DNA from: Actinomycetales bacterium
GTDB lineage: Bacteria; Actinomycetota; Actinomycetes; S36-B12
Assembly (NCBI GenBank): GCA_018970765.1
Contig: JAGWVT010000003.1
Span: 1 to 64,000, forward strand
Length of the DNA: 64,000 nt
Direction of reading: 5' to 3'
Shown here: piece by piece, positions 51,121 through 64,000 of the stretch
Layout: every line of letters begins with the position of its first letter
How positions within the stretch are numbered: position 1 is the stretch's first letter
Program-made: the position numbers and the translations under genes
The notes under the pieces: generated by a model
What the model saw: the letters and a program-made list of their open reading frames with translations, nothing else
What the model was told of the DNA's origin: nothing
Databases searched by the model: none

Positions 51121-54100
51121 GTGAAAGATCTACCTGTGCGGCAGGGTCTGTATGACCCCTCACGCGAACATGATGCCTGTGGTGTGGCGTTCGTTGCGAC
51201 GTTGACAGGTATCCCCAGTCATCACATCGTTCAGCAGGCGCTTACGGCGCTGCGAAACCTTGAGCACCGAGGGGCGTCCGGTAGCGAGCCGGAAAGCGGC
51301 GATGGCGCAGGCACATTGATCCAGATTCCGGACCGTTTCCTGCGCGACGTAGTTCCGTTCGACCTTCCGCACTCCGGGGGCTACGCCGTCGGTATGGCTT
51401 TCCTGTCCACGAATGCGGCGCAGGCGCAGGCGGCAAAGGATCAGTTAGCTGCAATTGCCAGTGAAGAGGGCCTGCGCGTCCTTGGTTGGCGAACGGTGCC
51501 GACAAACCCGGCTGGTCTTGGTCGTACCGCTCGGCAGGTGATGCCGGCCTTCGAGCAACTGTTCCTCGCTGGAATCAACGACGAGACCGATGTCGCCCTT
51601 GATCGCCTCACGTTCTGTTTGCGCAAGCGTGTCGAGCACGAAGTCGGGCTGTACTTTCCGTCCTTGTCTTGCCGCACCGTGGTCTACAAGGGCATGCTCA
51701 CTACCGCTCAGTTGGAGCCCTTCTATCCAGACCTGTCTGATGAGCGCGTCGAAAGCGCGATTGCACTCGTGCACTCCCGCTTCTCCACGAATACGTTTCC
51801 TTCCTGGCCGCTGGCGCACCCGTACCGCTACATCTCCCACAACGGTGAAATCAACACGGTGCAGGGCAACCGAAATTGGATGCGCGCAAGAGAATCCATG
51901 TTGACCTCCGATCTGATTCCGGGTGATCTGACCAGGCTCTTTCCAATATGTGCCGCCGGCGGAAGCGACTCCGCGTCCTTTGACGAAGTGTTGGAATTGA
52001 TTCACCTGGGCGGGAGATCACTCCCACACGCTGTAAGGATGATGATTCCCGAGCCCTGGGAAAACGATCACCGTATGGACCCGGACCTGCGCGCCTTCTA
52101 TCAATTCCATGCCACGCTCATTGAGCCCTGGGATGGTCCGGCAAACGTCTGCTTCACCGATGGCAAGGTCATTGGTGCGGTATTGGACAGAAATGGTCTG
52201 CGGCCAGGTCGTTATTGGGTGACCAACGATGGCCTTGTCATCCTTGCTTCTGAGACAGGCGTCCTGGACATTCCGGCAGCGCGCATTGTCGCCAAGGGGC
52301 GCCTTCAGCCGGGACGCATGCTCCTCGTGGATACCCAAGCCGGACGCATCATTCCGGATGAAGAGATCAAAGCGCAGTTGGCGTCAGCCGCTCCTTACCG
52401 GCAATGGCTTGCAAATGGCCTGGTTCATCTCGACGCCCTGCCGGAACGTGAACATGTCGTACACACGCATGGTTCGGTGTTACGCCGTCAACAGACATTC
52501 GGATACACCGAAGAGGAAATCCGGGTCATCATCAAGCCCATGGCCAAAGCTGGCACTGAGCCGGTTGGTTCAATGGGTACGGACACTCCACTTGCGGTGC
52601 TCTCCGATAGACCGAGACTGCTTTTCGACTACTTCCAGCAACTCTTTGCTCAGGTCACCAATCCGCCCCTCGATGCGATCCGTGAAGAGATCGTGACTTC
52701 GCTGGGCAGCCACATTGGACCCGAAGGGAATCTGCTGGATGCCGGACCGGCTCATTGCAGGCAGGTCGTTGTCCCCTTCCCGGTCATTGACAACGACGAA
52801 CTGGCCAAGATCCTTCATATTGATGCCGACGGATCGTTGCCATGGTTTTCAAGTGCCCGTATCAAAGGTTTGTATCCCGTGGCCGCTGGCGGTGAAGGAT
52901 TGAAGCGGCGCCTGTCTGAGATCTTCAACGAGGTTGATGCCCTGATTCGCCAGGGAAAGCGATTCATCGTGTTGACCGATCGGGATAGCAGCGCTGATCA
53001 AGCGCCAATTCCCTCACTCCTGCTCTGCGCTGCCGTGCATCAACACCTAGTGCGCACCAAGGCCAGGACCATGGTGAGCGTTCTCATCGAAGCAGGGGAT
53101 GTCCGCGAGGTCCATCACGTGGCACTGCTCATCAGTTACGGCGCGGCAGCCGTAAACCCGTATTTGGCGCTGGAGACTGCGGAGGACCTGAGTCGGCGCG
53201 GTGAACTTGATGAGGTCACACCGGAACGCGCCATGCGTCACGTAGTCAAGGCGCTCGGCAAAGGTGTCCTGAAAGTGATGAGCAAGATGGGCGTGTCCAC
53301 CGTTGCTTCCTATCGTGGTGCGCAGATCTTTGAGGCAATTGGCCTGGGTCCCGAAGTTGTCGATGCCTACTTCACTGGGACAACTTCCAGGCTCGGTGGA
53401 ATCGATCTAGATGTCATAGCCGGCGAGGTCGCCCAACGTCACGCAGTTGCCTATCCGCCGACTGGAATTTCACCGGCGCATCGCCAACTTGTTGTTGGCG
53501 GGGAGTACCAGTGGCGAAGGGAAGGCGAGGCACACCTGTTCGACCCAGAGACGGTTTTTCGCCTGCAACATGCCACACGCGAACGTCGATTCGACATTTT
53601 CCGCGAGTACACCGAGCGCGTCGATGCACAATCCGAACGGCTTATGACGCTACGCGGGCTGCTTCGGCTCCGTGTCGGGATGCGTCCACCGCTTCCCATC
53701 GAGGACGTTGAGCCAGTGAGCTCCATCCTGTCTCGCTTTTCTACCGGAGCGATGTCATACGGATCAATCTCTGCCGAAGCCCACCAAACACTCGCCATCG
53801 CCATGAATCGGATTGGCGGCAAGTCCAACACCGGAGAGGGTGGCGAGGATCCCGAGCGGTATGTACCACTACCTAACGGTGACTCAATGAGGTCGGCAAT
53901 CAAGCAGGTGGCCTCGGGTCGCTTCGGCGTCACGAGTGAGTATTTGGTGAACGCGGACGATCTGCAGATCAAGATGGCACAGGGAGCCAAGCCAGGGGAG
54001 GGCGGTCAACTTCCCGGACACAAGGTCTATCCCTGGATTGCCAAGACTCGGCACTCCACTCCCGGGGTAGGCCTCATCTCACCGCCACCGCATCACGACA

Positions 54101-55624
54101 TCTACTCCATCGAGGATCTCGCCCAACTGATCTTCGACCTCAAGAATGCAAACTCTAAGGCGCGAATCCACGTGAAGTTGGTAAGCGAGGTAGGCGTGGG
54201 CACCGTGGCAGCAGGAGTGGCAAAGGCACACGCCGATGTGGTGCTGATCTCGGGGCACGACGGAGGTACTGGAGCATCACCTCTGACGTCGCTTAAGCAC
54301 GCGGGCGTTCCATGGGAACTGGGGTTGGCTGAGGCTCAACAAACGTTGATGCTGAACGGGCTTCGGGAGCGAATCGTCGTGCAGGTCGATGGTCAACTCA
54401 AGACTGGGAGAGATGTCGTCATCGCGGCATTGCTCGGTGCCGAGGAGTTTGGGTTCGCCACGGCGCCACTTGTCGTCATGGGCTGCATCATGATGCGCGT
54501 CTGCCATCTGGATACGTGCCCTGTCGGTGTCGCAACCCAGAATCCCGAGTTGCGTGCGCGCTTTTCCGGAAAGCCGGAGTTCGTTGAGACATTCTTCGAG
54601 TACATCGCCGAGGAAGTGCGCGAAACGCTGGCCGCACTCGGCCTGCGTTCACTGGACGAGGCCGTCGGGCAGGTTGAACTTCTTGAAGCCTCTCGGGCCA
54701 TCGCGCACTGGAAAGCAGCCGGTCTCGATCTTGAGCCGATCCTGCACCCGCCGTCAGCTGGCACTGCGCGCCGCAGACTGCGCGAACAGGATCATGGCTT
54801 GACTGACGTTCTTGATCAGCAACTCATCGAAATCTGCGAACCGGCAATTGCCCGGGCTGAACCAGTTCGAGCGACGATGCCGATCCGAAACGTGAACCGC
54901 ACCACGGGCACCATGCTCGGGAGTCGAGTGACTGCCAGCCACGGTGGTGCGGGCTTGCCTGCGGACACCATCGACATCACGTTCACGGGCTCAGCGGGCC
55001 AGTCCTTTGGGGCATTCCTGCCTGCTGGTATCACTCTTCGGCTCCATGGGGACGCCAACGATTACGTAGGAAAGGGCCTATCGGGCGGACGCATCATCGT
55101 TCGTCCGCCGCGGGAAGCCACCTTCGACGCCGCGGAGCAGATCGTGGCAGGCAATGTCATCGCCTACGGCGCTACTGCAGGTGAGATGTTCCTTTCGGGC
55201 AGCGTTGGCGAGCGCTTTGCCGTACGAAATTCCGGGTCGAGTCTGGTTGTCGAGGGTGTCGGCGACCACGCCTGCGAGTACATGACCGGGGGTCGGGTAG
55301 TCATCCTGGGCAGAACGGGACGCAACCTCGCTGCCGGAATGTCGGGCGGAGTTGCTCACGTCCTTGACCTCGATCCTGCCTGCGTCAATCGGGAGATGGT
55401 CGATCTGCAGCCGGTGACTGATGTCGATGCCCTGCAACGCCTGGTCCGTGGCCATGCTGAGGAGACGGGGTCGCAGGTTGCGATGACACTGTTAGCGCGC
55501 TGGCCTGAGTCCGTGGTGCGCTTCACCGAGATCATGCCTAGGGACTATGCGCGAGTGCTTGCCCTACAAGCCCAGGCCACCGCTACAGGTGAGGACCCGA
55601 TGTTGCTCGTGATGGGAGGTACCC

Positions 55625-55632
<8 letters not shown>
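51121..55632 (+). CDS. gltB: Glutamate synthase (GOGAT) large subunit GltB
   Basis: A 1503-aa iron-sulfur flavoprotein that makes two glutamates from glutamine and 2-oxoglutarate. The N-terminal nucleophile Cys follows a 19-residue propeptide (EHDACGVAF); the amidotransferase domain, central domain, FMN-binding synthase domain ([22 protein letters not shown]) and the 3Fe-4S Cys cluster ([19 protein letters not shown], near residue 1121) come next, then the C-terminal beta-helix ([19 protein letters not shown]). GTG 51121 with GGAAGG upstream; the ORF track start at 51088 is 11 residues longer. Confidence 0.97.
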
Positions 55633-57142
<1,510 letters not shown>

Positions 57143-57145
<3 letters not shown>

Positions 57146-57154
57146 GGTTTCCTC
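57143..57154 (+). promoter_or_regulatory. Leaderless-type -10 (TAGGGT) of pyk, using the gltD stop codon
   Basis: TAGGGT (57143-57148) starts with the gltD TAG; six nucleotides later is ATG 57155. No Shine-Dalgarno. Confidence 0.5.
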
Positions 57155-58588
57155 ATGCGGCGCGCCAAGATCGTTGCCACACTCGGGCCCGCGGTGAACA
57201 CGCCTGCAGGCATTCGCGCGCTGGTCGACGCTGGAATGGACGTTGCGCGCCTCAACCTCTCGCATGGGTCACATGAGGATCACGCTCAGGCCTATGCGAG
57301 CGTGCGGGCAGCCTCTGATGAATCAGGCCGTGGCGTTGGCATCCTGGCAGACCTGCAGGGGCCGAAAATTCGGCTCGGTCGCTTCGCCGCTGGCCCCGTA
57401 GTACTCAAAGAGGGGCAGGAATTCACCGTTACGACTGATGATGTTCCGGGTGATGATCAGATCGTTTCGACGACCTACGCGGGACTGCCGGGCGATGTGC
57501 GGGCGGGGGATCGAGTCCTCGTTGATGATGGGCGCATCAACCTCGAAGTCCTGAAAGTCGAGGGTCCCAACGTCGTAACACGCGTCGTCATTGGCGGCAC
57601 GGTGTCGGACAACAAGGGTTTCAACCTCCCCGGTGTTGCGGTGAACGTTCCGGCCCTGTCGGAAAAAGACGTAGCCGATCTTCGTTGGGCCCTGCGGTTG
57701 GGTGTGGACCTTGTTGCCCTGTCCTTTGTGCGGTCGCCGGCCGATATCGCCGATGTGCATCGCATCATGGACGAAGAAGGGCTGCGTGTCCCAGTCCTCG
57801 CCAAGATTGAGAAGCCTCAGGCGGTCGAGAATCTCGAAGCGATTGTCGATGCGTTCGACGGGATCATGGTTGCGCGGGGGGACCTGGGTGTTGAGTTACC
57901 AATGGAAGCGGTTCCGCTCGTTCAGAAGCGGGCAGTGCAGTTGGCCCGGGAAGCCGGCAAACCCGTAATCGTTGCCACGCAGATGCTCGAGTCCATGAGC
58001 ACGGCTTCGCGACCGACCCGCGCCGAGGCAAGCGACGTCGCAAATGCAATTCTGGATGGTGCTGACGCGCTCATGTTGTCTGGTGAGACCAGCGTGGGGG
58101 TGCATCCGCCTCTTGTGGTGCGCACGATGGCTCGCATCATCCAGCATGTTGAGGAACAGGCGCTAGAGACGCTCCCCTCGCTGACCGATGATCGTGACGG
58201 ATCGACGGCGAAGGCCCTCACTCACGCTGCGGTAATGGTGGCGCTGGACATCGACGCAACGAACTTGATTGCGTTTACTGAGACCGGGCTCAGTGCGCGG
58301 CTTATTGCCCGGTGGCGTAGCGTGACGCCGCTCTTGGCATTCACGCCCAATCCCCGAGTGCGCAGCCAGTTGTCCCTGGTTTGGGGTATCGAGACGTTTT
58401 TGGTTCCACAGGTGCTGCACACCGACGACATGGTCAGGCAAGTTGACCGAGCGTTGCTTGACATCGAACGCGCATCGATCGGGGAACGAGTCGTGATCGT
58501 TGCTGGTGTGCCTCCGGGCATTCCGGGTACGACGAACGGTATGAGGGTGCACAAGATCGGTAGTGGCGTCCCCGGAAGCGGGGTGTGA
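57155..58588 (+). CDS. pyk: Pyruvate kinase
   Basis: A 477-aa glycolytic enzyme producing pyruvate and ATP. RRAKIVATLGPA at the start, RLNLSHGSHEDH, LADLQGPKIRLG, the active-site KIEKPQAVENLE with MVARGDLGVELP, and the ATQMLESM block. Probably leaderless. Its stop overlaps the carA GTG, linking glycolysis to the pyrimidine operon. Confidence 0.97.
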   Translation: MRRAKIVATLGPAVNTPAGIRALVDAGMDVARLNLSHGSHEDHAQAYASVRAASDESGRGVGILADLQGPKIRLGRFAAGPVVLKEGQEFTVTTDDVPGDDQIVSTTYAGLPGDVRAGDRVLVDDGRINLEVLKVEGPNVVTRVVIGGTVSDNKGFNLPGVAVNVPALSEKDVADLRWALRLGVDLVALSFVRSPADIADVHRIMDEEGLRVPVLAKIEKPQAVENLEAIVDAFDGIMVARGDLGVELPMEAVPLVQKRAVQLAREAGKPVIVATQMLESMSTASRPTRAEASDVANAILDGADALMLSGETSVGVHPPLVVRTMARIIQHVEEQALETLPSLTDDRDGSTAKALTHAAVMVALDIDATNLIAFTETGLSARLIARWRSVTPLLAFTPNPRVRSQLSLVWGIETFLVPQVLHTDDMVRQVDRALLDIERASIGERVVIVAGVPPGIPGTTNGMRVHKIGSGVPGSGV

Positions 58589-59775
58589 ACCGCGAACGCT
58601 CGCGGAGTGGGGAGTCTCGCTCACCCGCGGTCCTAGTACTTGAAGATGGGCGGATATTCCAGGGTTCTTCTTTTGGTGCCCTAGGGGAAACGTTGGGTGA
58701 AGCCGTTTTCGCCACCGGAATGACCGGCTATCAGGAAACGCTCACTGATCCCTCGTATCACCGGCAGATCGTGGTCATGACGGCGCCACATATCGGAAAT
58801 ACGGGTCTGAACGATGAGGATGACGAATCGACGCGAATTTGGGTCGCCGGCTACGTGATTCGCGACCCCGCGCCAATTGCCTCGAACTGGCGAGCGCGAC
58901 GCACACTTGAGGAAGGCCTTTATGAGGCGGATGTCATTGGTATCTGCGACGTTGACACGCGAGCAGTTACTCGGCACCTCAGAGACCGTGGTGCCATGCG
59001 GGCAGGAATCTTCAGTGGTCCCGCCTTTGAATCAATGATTCGTGACGCAAACTTTTCGGAATTGCTTGAGCGCGTCCGCACGAGTCAGGGGATGAGCGGT
59101 CGCAACCTGACCGCGGAGGTCAGTTGCCTCGCTCCTTACGAAGTGTCCTGCGTCGGCCTGAAGCGACACTCAGTTGTAGCTGTCGATCTCGGGATGAAGT
59201 CGATGACCCCTCGCCTGCTTGCTGAGCGAGGCATGCAGGTGACAGTCGTACCTGCTCAGACGAGTGCTCAAGAGGTTCTCGAACTCAGTCCGGACGGTGT
59301 GTTCTTCTCCAATGGCCCCGGGGACCCGGGCGCGGCTCGGGCCGCCGTGGACACCATGAGCGCCATCCTGCAGGCGCAGGTCCCCGTCTTCGGTATCTGC
59401 TTTGGTCACCAGATTCTTGGGCGCGCCCTCGGACTATCTACGTACAAGATGCAGTTCGGCCATCGAGGCCTAAATCAGCCGGTTCAGGATCTACGAACTC
59501 GAAAAGTGGCGGTCACCGCCCACAATCATGGTTTCGCCGTCGCTGCCGAAGTAGACCGGCCCTTCCAGACGCCCTTCGGTTTGGCGGAAGTCAGTCACGT
59601 GAATCTCAATGACGGCGTCGTTGAGGGCCTGCGGTGTCTCGAGGTGCCCGCCTTCAGCGTGCAGTATCACCCTGAGGCGGCAGCTGGAACCCACGACGCT
59701 GTCGATCTGTTCGAGGACTTCGCCACCATGATGGAGCAGGCACGCTCGCGCCGGAGTGATCATGCCCAGGCGTGA
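58585..59775 (+). CDS. carA: Carbamoyl-phosphate synthase small subunit CarA
   Basis: A 396-aa subunit that hydrolyses glutamine for CarB. N-terminal CPSase domain ([33 protein letters not shown]) and class I amidotransferase domain with the nucleophile in [14 protein letters not shown] (near residue 272) and the HPEA motif (near 362). GTG overlaps the pyk stop. Confidence 0.96.
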   Translation: MNRERSRSGESRSPAVLVLEDGRIFQGSSFGALGETLGEAVFATGMTGYQETLTDPSYHRQIVVMTAPHIGNTGLNDEDDESTRIWVAGYVIRDPAPIASNWRARRTLEEGLYEADVIGICDVDTRAVTRHLRDRGAMRAGIFSGPAFESMIRDANFSELLERVRTSQGMSGRNLTAEVSCLAPYEVSCVGLKRHSVVAVDLGMKSMTPRLLAERGMQVTVVPAQTSAQEVLELSPDGVFFSNGPGDPGAARAAVDTMSAILQAQVPVFGICFGHQILGRALGLSTYKMQFGHRGLNQPVQDLRTRKVAVTAHNHGFAVAAEVDRPFQTPFGLAEVSHVNLNDGVVEGLRCLEVPAFSVQYHPEAAAGTHDAVDLFEDFATMMEQARSRRSDHAQA

Positions 59776-62700
59776 AGACATCAGCAGCGTTTTGGTGATC
59801 GGCTCTGGGCCGATCGTGATTGGTCAAGCCTGCGAATTCGATTACTCGGGCACCCAGGCCTGTCGCGTCCTTCGACAAGAGGGACTACGCGTGATTCTCG
59901 TCAACTCCAATCCGGCCACGATCATGACGGATCCGGAAATGGCGGATGCCACCTACGTGGAACCGATAACACCGGACGTGATCGAACAGATCATCGCGAA
60001 GGAAAAGCCGGATGCCGTACTGGCCACCCTGGGCGGTCAGACAGCCCTCAACGCGGCTATGGCCTTGCATCGCAGCGGTGCCCTGCAACGACACGACGTG
60101 CAACTCATCGGGGCGGATGTGGACGCGATTGAGCGTGGTGAGAATCGTGAGCGATTCCGTCAGATAGTCCACGATGTCGGCGCCCAAAGTGCGCGCTCGG
60201 CAATCTGCCACACCATGCAGGAGTGCCTGGCGGCCGTCGTTGACTTGGGTTACCCGGTTGTTGTCCGCCCCTCATTCACCATGGGTGGTGCAGGGTCTGG
60301 AATCGCCTTCAACGAGCTGGAACTGTTCGACATTGCCGGTGCCGGACTGCAGGCCAGCCCCACCTCAGAGGTGCTCCTGGAGGAGTCCATCATCGGTTGG
60401 AAGGAGTTCGAACTCGAGCTGATGCGAGACCGCAATGACAACGTCGTGGTGGTTTGCTCGATCGAGAATCTTGACCCGATGGGCGTCCATACTGGAGATT
60501 CCATCACCGTAGCGCCGGCGCTGACGCTCACAGATCGTGAGTACCAACATATGCGCGATGTGGGTATCAACATCATTCGCGCCGTTGGGGTAGACACCGG
60601 CGGCTGCAACATCCAGTTCGCGGTCAACCCGCAAGATGGGCGCCTCATCGTTATCGAGATGAATCCTCGGGTATCACGATCATCAGCACTTGCCTCCAAG
60701 GCGACGGGATTTCCTATCGCGAAGATCGCCGCGCGACTGGCCATCGGGTACACCCTGGATGAGATCACCAATGACATCACTGGCTGTACGCCGGCGTCAT
60801 TTGAGCCGACACTTGATTACATCGTGGTCAAGGCGCCACGGTTTGCCTTTGAGAAGTTTCCTCAGGCCGACGCACGATTGACCACCACGATGAAAAGTGT
60901 TGGGGAAGCAATGGCTATCGGACGCAACTTCCCTGAAGCGCTACAAAAGGCGCTGCGCTCCCTGGAGCGACCCGAGGCCAACTTCAGTTGGCCAGCCAAC
61001 AAGCCACCCGTTTCGGAGCTTCTCGAAGCCATGCGTACTCCTACCCAGGATCGACTGCAGCAGGTGCAGTGGGCACTGGCGTCCGAAGTTCCCGTGGCAA
61101 AGGTCCACGAGGTGACCGGCATCGACCCGTGGTTTCTTGAGCAGATCGCCGCGATCAATCGAGTTGCCGCCAAGGTGCAGGATGCCATTGCTGTGGACAA
61201 GCACCTCCTTCGTCAGGCGAAGCGTTGTGGGTTCTCAGATCGACAGATTGCGGACCTTCGTGGACAGTCCGAAAGTCAGGTGCGCCAAATCCGCACCGAC
61301 TTCGGCGTACATCCCGGGTACAAGACGGTGGACACCTGCGCGGCAGAGTTCGCGGCTACAACGCCGTATCACTACTCGAGTTACGACGACGAAGATGAGT
61401 CTGAGCCGACCAACGCGACCAAGGTCATCATCCTCGGCTCTGGCCCGAATCGTATTGGCCAAGGGATCGAGTTCGACTACTCCTGTGTTCACGCAGCGAT
61501 GGCTTTGCGGGAAGTGGGCCTGGAGACCATCATGGTCAACTGCAATCCGGAAACAGTTTCCACCGATTACGACACCTCTGATCGCCTGTACTTTGAACCG
61601 TTGACGCTCGAAGACGTCCTCGAAATCGTTCGTGTGGAATGCAGGCGGGGGGAGTTGCTGGGTGTCATCGTGCAACTCGGCGGACAAACCCCGCTCGGAT
61701 TAGCCCAAGGTTTGGCCGATGCTGGCGTTCCCATCATCGGCACCAGCCCCGAATCGATCCACATCGCCGAGGAACGCGGCGCCTTCGGCGCCTTACTCGG
61801 CAGACTGCAGTTGAGTGCGCCCGAACACGGCATGGCTGGCTCATTGGACGAGGCCCAAAGCATCGCTCAGAACATCGGTTACCCGGTGCTGGTACGGCCG
61901 AGCTACGTCCTGGGTGGTCGTGGAATGGAAGTAGTCACCGACGGACAAAGCCTCGGGCATTACCTGAATCGTGCCGCAACAGTCAGCCCCGACCGTCCAG
62001 TGCTGGTCGATAGGTTCCTAGACGCTGCGATCGAGATCGATGTTGACGCGATCTTCGATGGAACCGAGCTTTACCTCGCCGGTGTCATGGAACATATTGA
62101 AGAAGCGGGAATCCACTCCGGGGACTCAGCCTGCGTACTGCCCACCCGGAGTCTGACACCTGAGGTACTCAAGGAGATTCGTGCAGCCACGCTGGCACTG
62201 GCTCAAGGGATCGGCGTTCGAGGTTTGATCAACGTTCAGTACGCCTGGGCCGATGATCGTCTTTACGTTCTCGAAGCCAATCCGCGCGCATCCCGCACTG
62301 TGCCGTTCGTCTCCAAAGCCACCGGCATTCCGGTAGCCAAAGCAGCGACTTTGGTAATGGCGGGTCGGAGCCTGGCCGAAGTGCGCGAACTGGGTCTGCT
62401 GCCTGCTGAAGGTGACGGGGATGAATCACTACGCGACGTTGCCGTGGCGGTGAAGGAAGCGGTCTTGCCATTTGCTCGATTCCTAGGCGCGGACACGATT
62501 CTTGGACCAGAGATGCGCTCCACAGGTGAAGTCATGGGCCTGGCGGATGACTTCGGGGTGGCATTCGCGAAGTCCCAGGAAGCGGCCTACCCTGGCGGTC
62601 TTCCCACCGGCGGTACGGTGTTGGTCTCACTTGCGGCGCAGGATCGCTCGTCAGCTTTGCCCGCTATTCGTCAGCTCTTAAATGCGGGTTTTGCTCTCGT

Positions 62701-63067
62701 GGCGACGCCTGGAACGGCTGCAAGCCTCGCGGAACATGACATCCACGCTGACGTTGTATGCAAGCAGGATTCTGCTGCTGCCGGAACTAAGCGGGCGGTC
62801 TCTGAGCGCACCGCGGTTTCGGTCGTGCTTGATGGCGAGGTTGCAATGATCGTCAACACGCCTGTGGGAGGTGGCGCGCGTCGCGATGGCTACGAGCTCA
62901 GAACAGCCGCGGTGCTGCGCGGAATTCCCTCGATCACGACCGTACAGGGACTGGCTGCTGCAGTCGACGGCATCATGTCCTTGCGTGCAGGACAGCCTGG
63001 AGTACGTAGCCTCCAGGAGCACGCTCAGGCCCTTCGCCACCACGCGGCGGCGACGAATTCCAAGTAG
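59762..63067 (+). CDS. carB: Carbamoyl-phosphate synthase large subunit CarB
   Basis: A 1101-aa enzyme with two homologous ATP-grasp halves ([24 protein letters not shown] and [24 protein letters not shown]), an oligomerisation domain, and a C-terminal MGS-like allosteric domain ([14 protein letters not shown]). It makes carbamoyl phosphate for pyrimidines and arginine. ATG 59762 gives the normal MPRRED-like start; overlaps carA by 14 bp. Confidence 0.97.
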   Translation: MPRREDISSVLVIGSGPIVIGQACEFDYSGTQACRVLRQEGLRVILVNSNPATIMTDPEMADATYVEPITPDVIEQIIAKEKPDAVLATLGGQTALNAAMALHRSGALQRHDVQLIGADVDAIERGENRERFRQIVHDVGAQSARSAICHTMQECLAAVVDLGYPVVVRPSFTMGGAGSGIAFNELELFDIAGAGLQASPTSEVLLEESIIGWKEFELELMRDRNDNVVVVCSIENLDPMGVHTGDSITVAPALTLTDREYQHMRDVGINIIRAVGVDTGGCNIQFAVNPQDGRLIVIEMNPRVSRSSALASKATGFPIAKIAARLAIGYTLDEITNDITGCTPASFEPTLDYIVVKAPRFAFEKFPQADARLTTTMKSVGEAMAIGRNFPEALQKALRSLERPEANFSWPANKPPVSELLEAMRTPTQDRLQQVQWALASEVPVAKVHEVTGIDPWFLEQIAAINRVAAKVQDAIAVDKHLLRQAKRCGFSDRQIADLRGQSESQVRQIRTDFGVHPGYKTVDTCAAEFAATTPYHYSSYDDEDESEPTNATKVIILGSGPNRIGQGIEFDYSCVHAAMALREVGLETIMVNCNPETVSTDYDTSDRLYFEPLTLEDVLEIVRVECRRGELLGVIVQLGGQTPLGLAQGLADAGVPIIGTSPESIHIAEERGAFGALLGRLQLSAPEHGMAGSLDEAQSIAQNIGYPVLVRPSYVLGGRGMEVVTDGQSLGHYLNRAATVSPDRPVLVDRFLDAAIEIDVDAIFDGTELYLAGVMEHIEEAGIHSGDSACVLPTRSLTPEVLKEIRAATLALAQGIGVRGLINVQYAWADDRLYVLEANPRASRTVPFVSKATGIPVAKAATLVMAGRSLAEVRELGLLPAEGDGDESLRDVAVAVKEAVLPFARFLGADTILGPEMRSTGEVMGLADDFGVAFAKSQEAAYPGGLPTGGTVLVSLAAQDRSSALPAIRQLLNAGFALVATPGTAASLAEHDIHADVVCKQDSAAAGTKRAVSERTAVSVVLDGEVAMIVNTPVGGGARRDGYELRTAAVLRGIPSITTVQGLAAAVDGIMSLRAGQPGVRSLQEHAQALRHHAAATNSK

Positions 63068-63124
63068 CGCACGGTAGCGTGGGGGCTTCATTGGTAGCCA
63101 CCAACCGGAGTAGGTGACGCGGAC

Positions 63125-63967
63125 GTGCCTGTGCAGGTACGGGGTGAAATCCTCGATGCGCGACGCGTCGGTTCTTACACGATCCTGTCTGTCACGGCTC
63201 CTGGAATCCCCGAGGCGGCACGTCCTGGGCACTTCGTCATGGTCGGCATCGGCGGGGAGGAATCAAGCCACATTGTGCCGCGCGCAATGGCCGTGTATCA
63301 GGTTCACGCCCGCGGGGTGTACGGCGGTTCGGTAGATCTTGTGGTCGGCGTTACCGGTCCGGGCACGTTGTGGCTGAGTCAACGCAGGCGCGGAGACGAG
63401 CTTGATCTGACTGGTCCGCTTGGTCGGCCATATGTGTTACCCAAGGAAGCAGTGCCGTGCGTTCTCGTCGGTGGAGGGTACGGAGCTGCCTCACTGCTGA
63501 TGTTGGCTGAGCATCTGCGTGAGCGCGGCTGCCGCGTCGAGGTGATCTTGGGTGCCGGCACCGCAGATCGCCTCTTCGGGTCGCTTGAAATCAAGCGCGT
63601 TGCCTCGATGCTCACGATCGTCACTGAGGATGGCACAACAGGCGTACGGGGCCGTGTCACCGATGTACTCGCTGATGTCATGGACAAAGTCGACGCAGCC
63701 GTCGTCTATGCGGCAGGTCCCATGGGCATGTTGGCTTCCGTGGCACGCATGGCTGCGGACCGCCGCGTATACAGCCAGTGCGCAGTCGAGGAACTCATGG
63801 CCTGTGGCTTTGGCACCTGCCTCACCTGCGTTATTCCAGTGGTCGGGGATGACGGCGTTACTCGTTTGCTGCGCGGCTGTGTGGAAGGCCCGGTGCTGCG
63901 CGGGGACCGAGTTCGCTGGGAGGCACTTGGCACCATTCCAGCGGATGCATTCGGAGCGTCACCATGA
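63125..63967 (+). CDS. pyrK: Dihydroorotate dehydrogenase electron-transfer subunit PyrK
   Basis: A 280-aa ferredoxin-reductase-like protein with FAD-binding (PRAMAVYQV, GPLGRPY) and NAD-binding (VLVGGGYGAASLLMLAEHL) halves and a C-terminal [2Fe-2S] Cys set (CAVEELMACGFGTCLTCVIP ... CVEGPV). It passes electrons from the FMN of PyrD to NAD. Start GTG 63125 lies 57 bp after carB, behind a GGAG-containing stretch. Confidence 0.92.
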   Translation: MPVQVRGEILDARRVGSYTILSVTAPGIPEAARPGHFVMVGIGGEESSHIVPRAMAVYQVHARGVYGGSVDLVVGVTGPGTLWLSQRRRGDELDLTGPLGRPYVLPKEAVPCVLVGGGYGAASLLMLAEHLRERGCRVEVILGAGTADRLFGSLEIKRVASMLTIVTEDGTTGVRGRVTDVLADVMDKVDAAVVYAAGPMGMLASVARMAADRRVYSQCAVEELMACGFGTCLTCVIPVVGDDGVTRLLRGCVEGPVLRGDRVRWEALGTIPADAFGASP

Positions 63968-64000
63968 GTGACCGCTACCAGCCGACATCGGTGCGTGGCA
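63964..64000 (+). CDS. pyrD: Start of next gene, probably dihydroorotate dehydrogenase PyrD (cut by window end)
   Basis: ATG 63964 overlaps the pyrK stop (ATGA) and opens MSDRYQPTSVRG before the window ends. The identity is inferred from gene order only. Confidence 0.5.
   Translation, partial: MSDRYQPTSVRG

Overview
The window is a 64 kb, roughly 60 % GC chromosomal segment of an actinomycetote (high-GC Gram-positive). The evidence is the actinobacterial division and cell-wall cluster (mraZ to divIVA with sepF, no ftsA), the families DUF3040, DUF3048, DUF6504, SAV_6107-type HEPN and HGxxPAAW, and a promoter style in which TANNNT sits 6-7 nt before an ATG or GTG with no Shine-Dalgarno (leaderless mRNAs). 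No rRNA, tRNA, CRISPR array, prophage or insertion sequence was seen, and no gene-free stretch exceeds about 300 bp. I cannot name the genus.

Layout. (1) 1-3386, accessory genes: a CrtA-like monooxygenase cut by the window edge (minus), a divergent P1B-type metal ATPase with a TPCP motif, a solo Phd/YefM-like antitoxin, and a class I glutamine amidotransferase (minus). (2) 3461-9307, an SOS mutagenesis cassette behind a perfect LexA box: DUF6504, HEPN protein, dnaE2 and a catalytically intact dinB. (3) 9486-13081, envelope and secreted proteins: DUF3040, DUF3048 lipoprotein, a secreted protein of unknown function and an I78-type lipoprotein. (4) 13231-32615, division and peptidoglycan: a second SOS box, mraZ, an mraW-type structured RNA, rsmH-ftsL-ftsI-murE-murF-mraY-murD, ftsW-murG-murC-ftsQ, an unusual (probably frameshifted) alpha/beta hydrolase gene, ftsZ-pgeF-yggS-sepF-yggT-divIVA. 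(5) 32774-40080: dksA/traR-type gene, lspA, rluD, dnaE1, DUF2567-like, ybaK and a Lon-N protein. (6) 40103-45793: hisD-hisC-hisB-hisH-hisA/priA-hisF-hisI. (7) 45805-50962, what looks like an eroded tryptophan locus: a Trp-associated membrane protein, HGxxPAAW, a two-component system, DUF2752, a TrpC-like protein without its active site, and a DsbA-like protein. (8) 51121-64000: gltB-gltD, pyk, carA-carB-pyrK-pyrD (pyrD cut by the edge).

How it fits together. Most of the window is housekeeping: septum and wall synthesis, lipoprotein processing, replication, histidine, glutamate and pyrimidine synthesis. The most interesting departures are: the TrpC homologue in which nearly every catalytic residue is replaced, together with an Arg-to-Asp change in the HisA/PriA loop needed for TrpF activity; perfect LexA boxes before both the dnaE2-dinB cassette and the mraZ division cluster; a set of leaderless promoters, some of which reuse the TAG stop codon of the upstream gene as their -10 element; a 51-bp palindrome at the start of the DUF3048 gene; and a hydrolase gene wedged between ftsQ and ftsZ.
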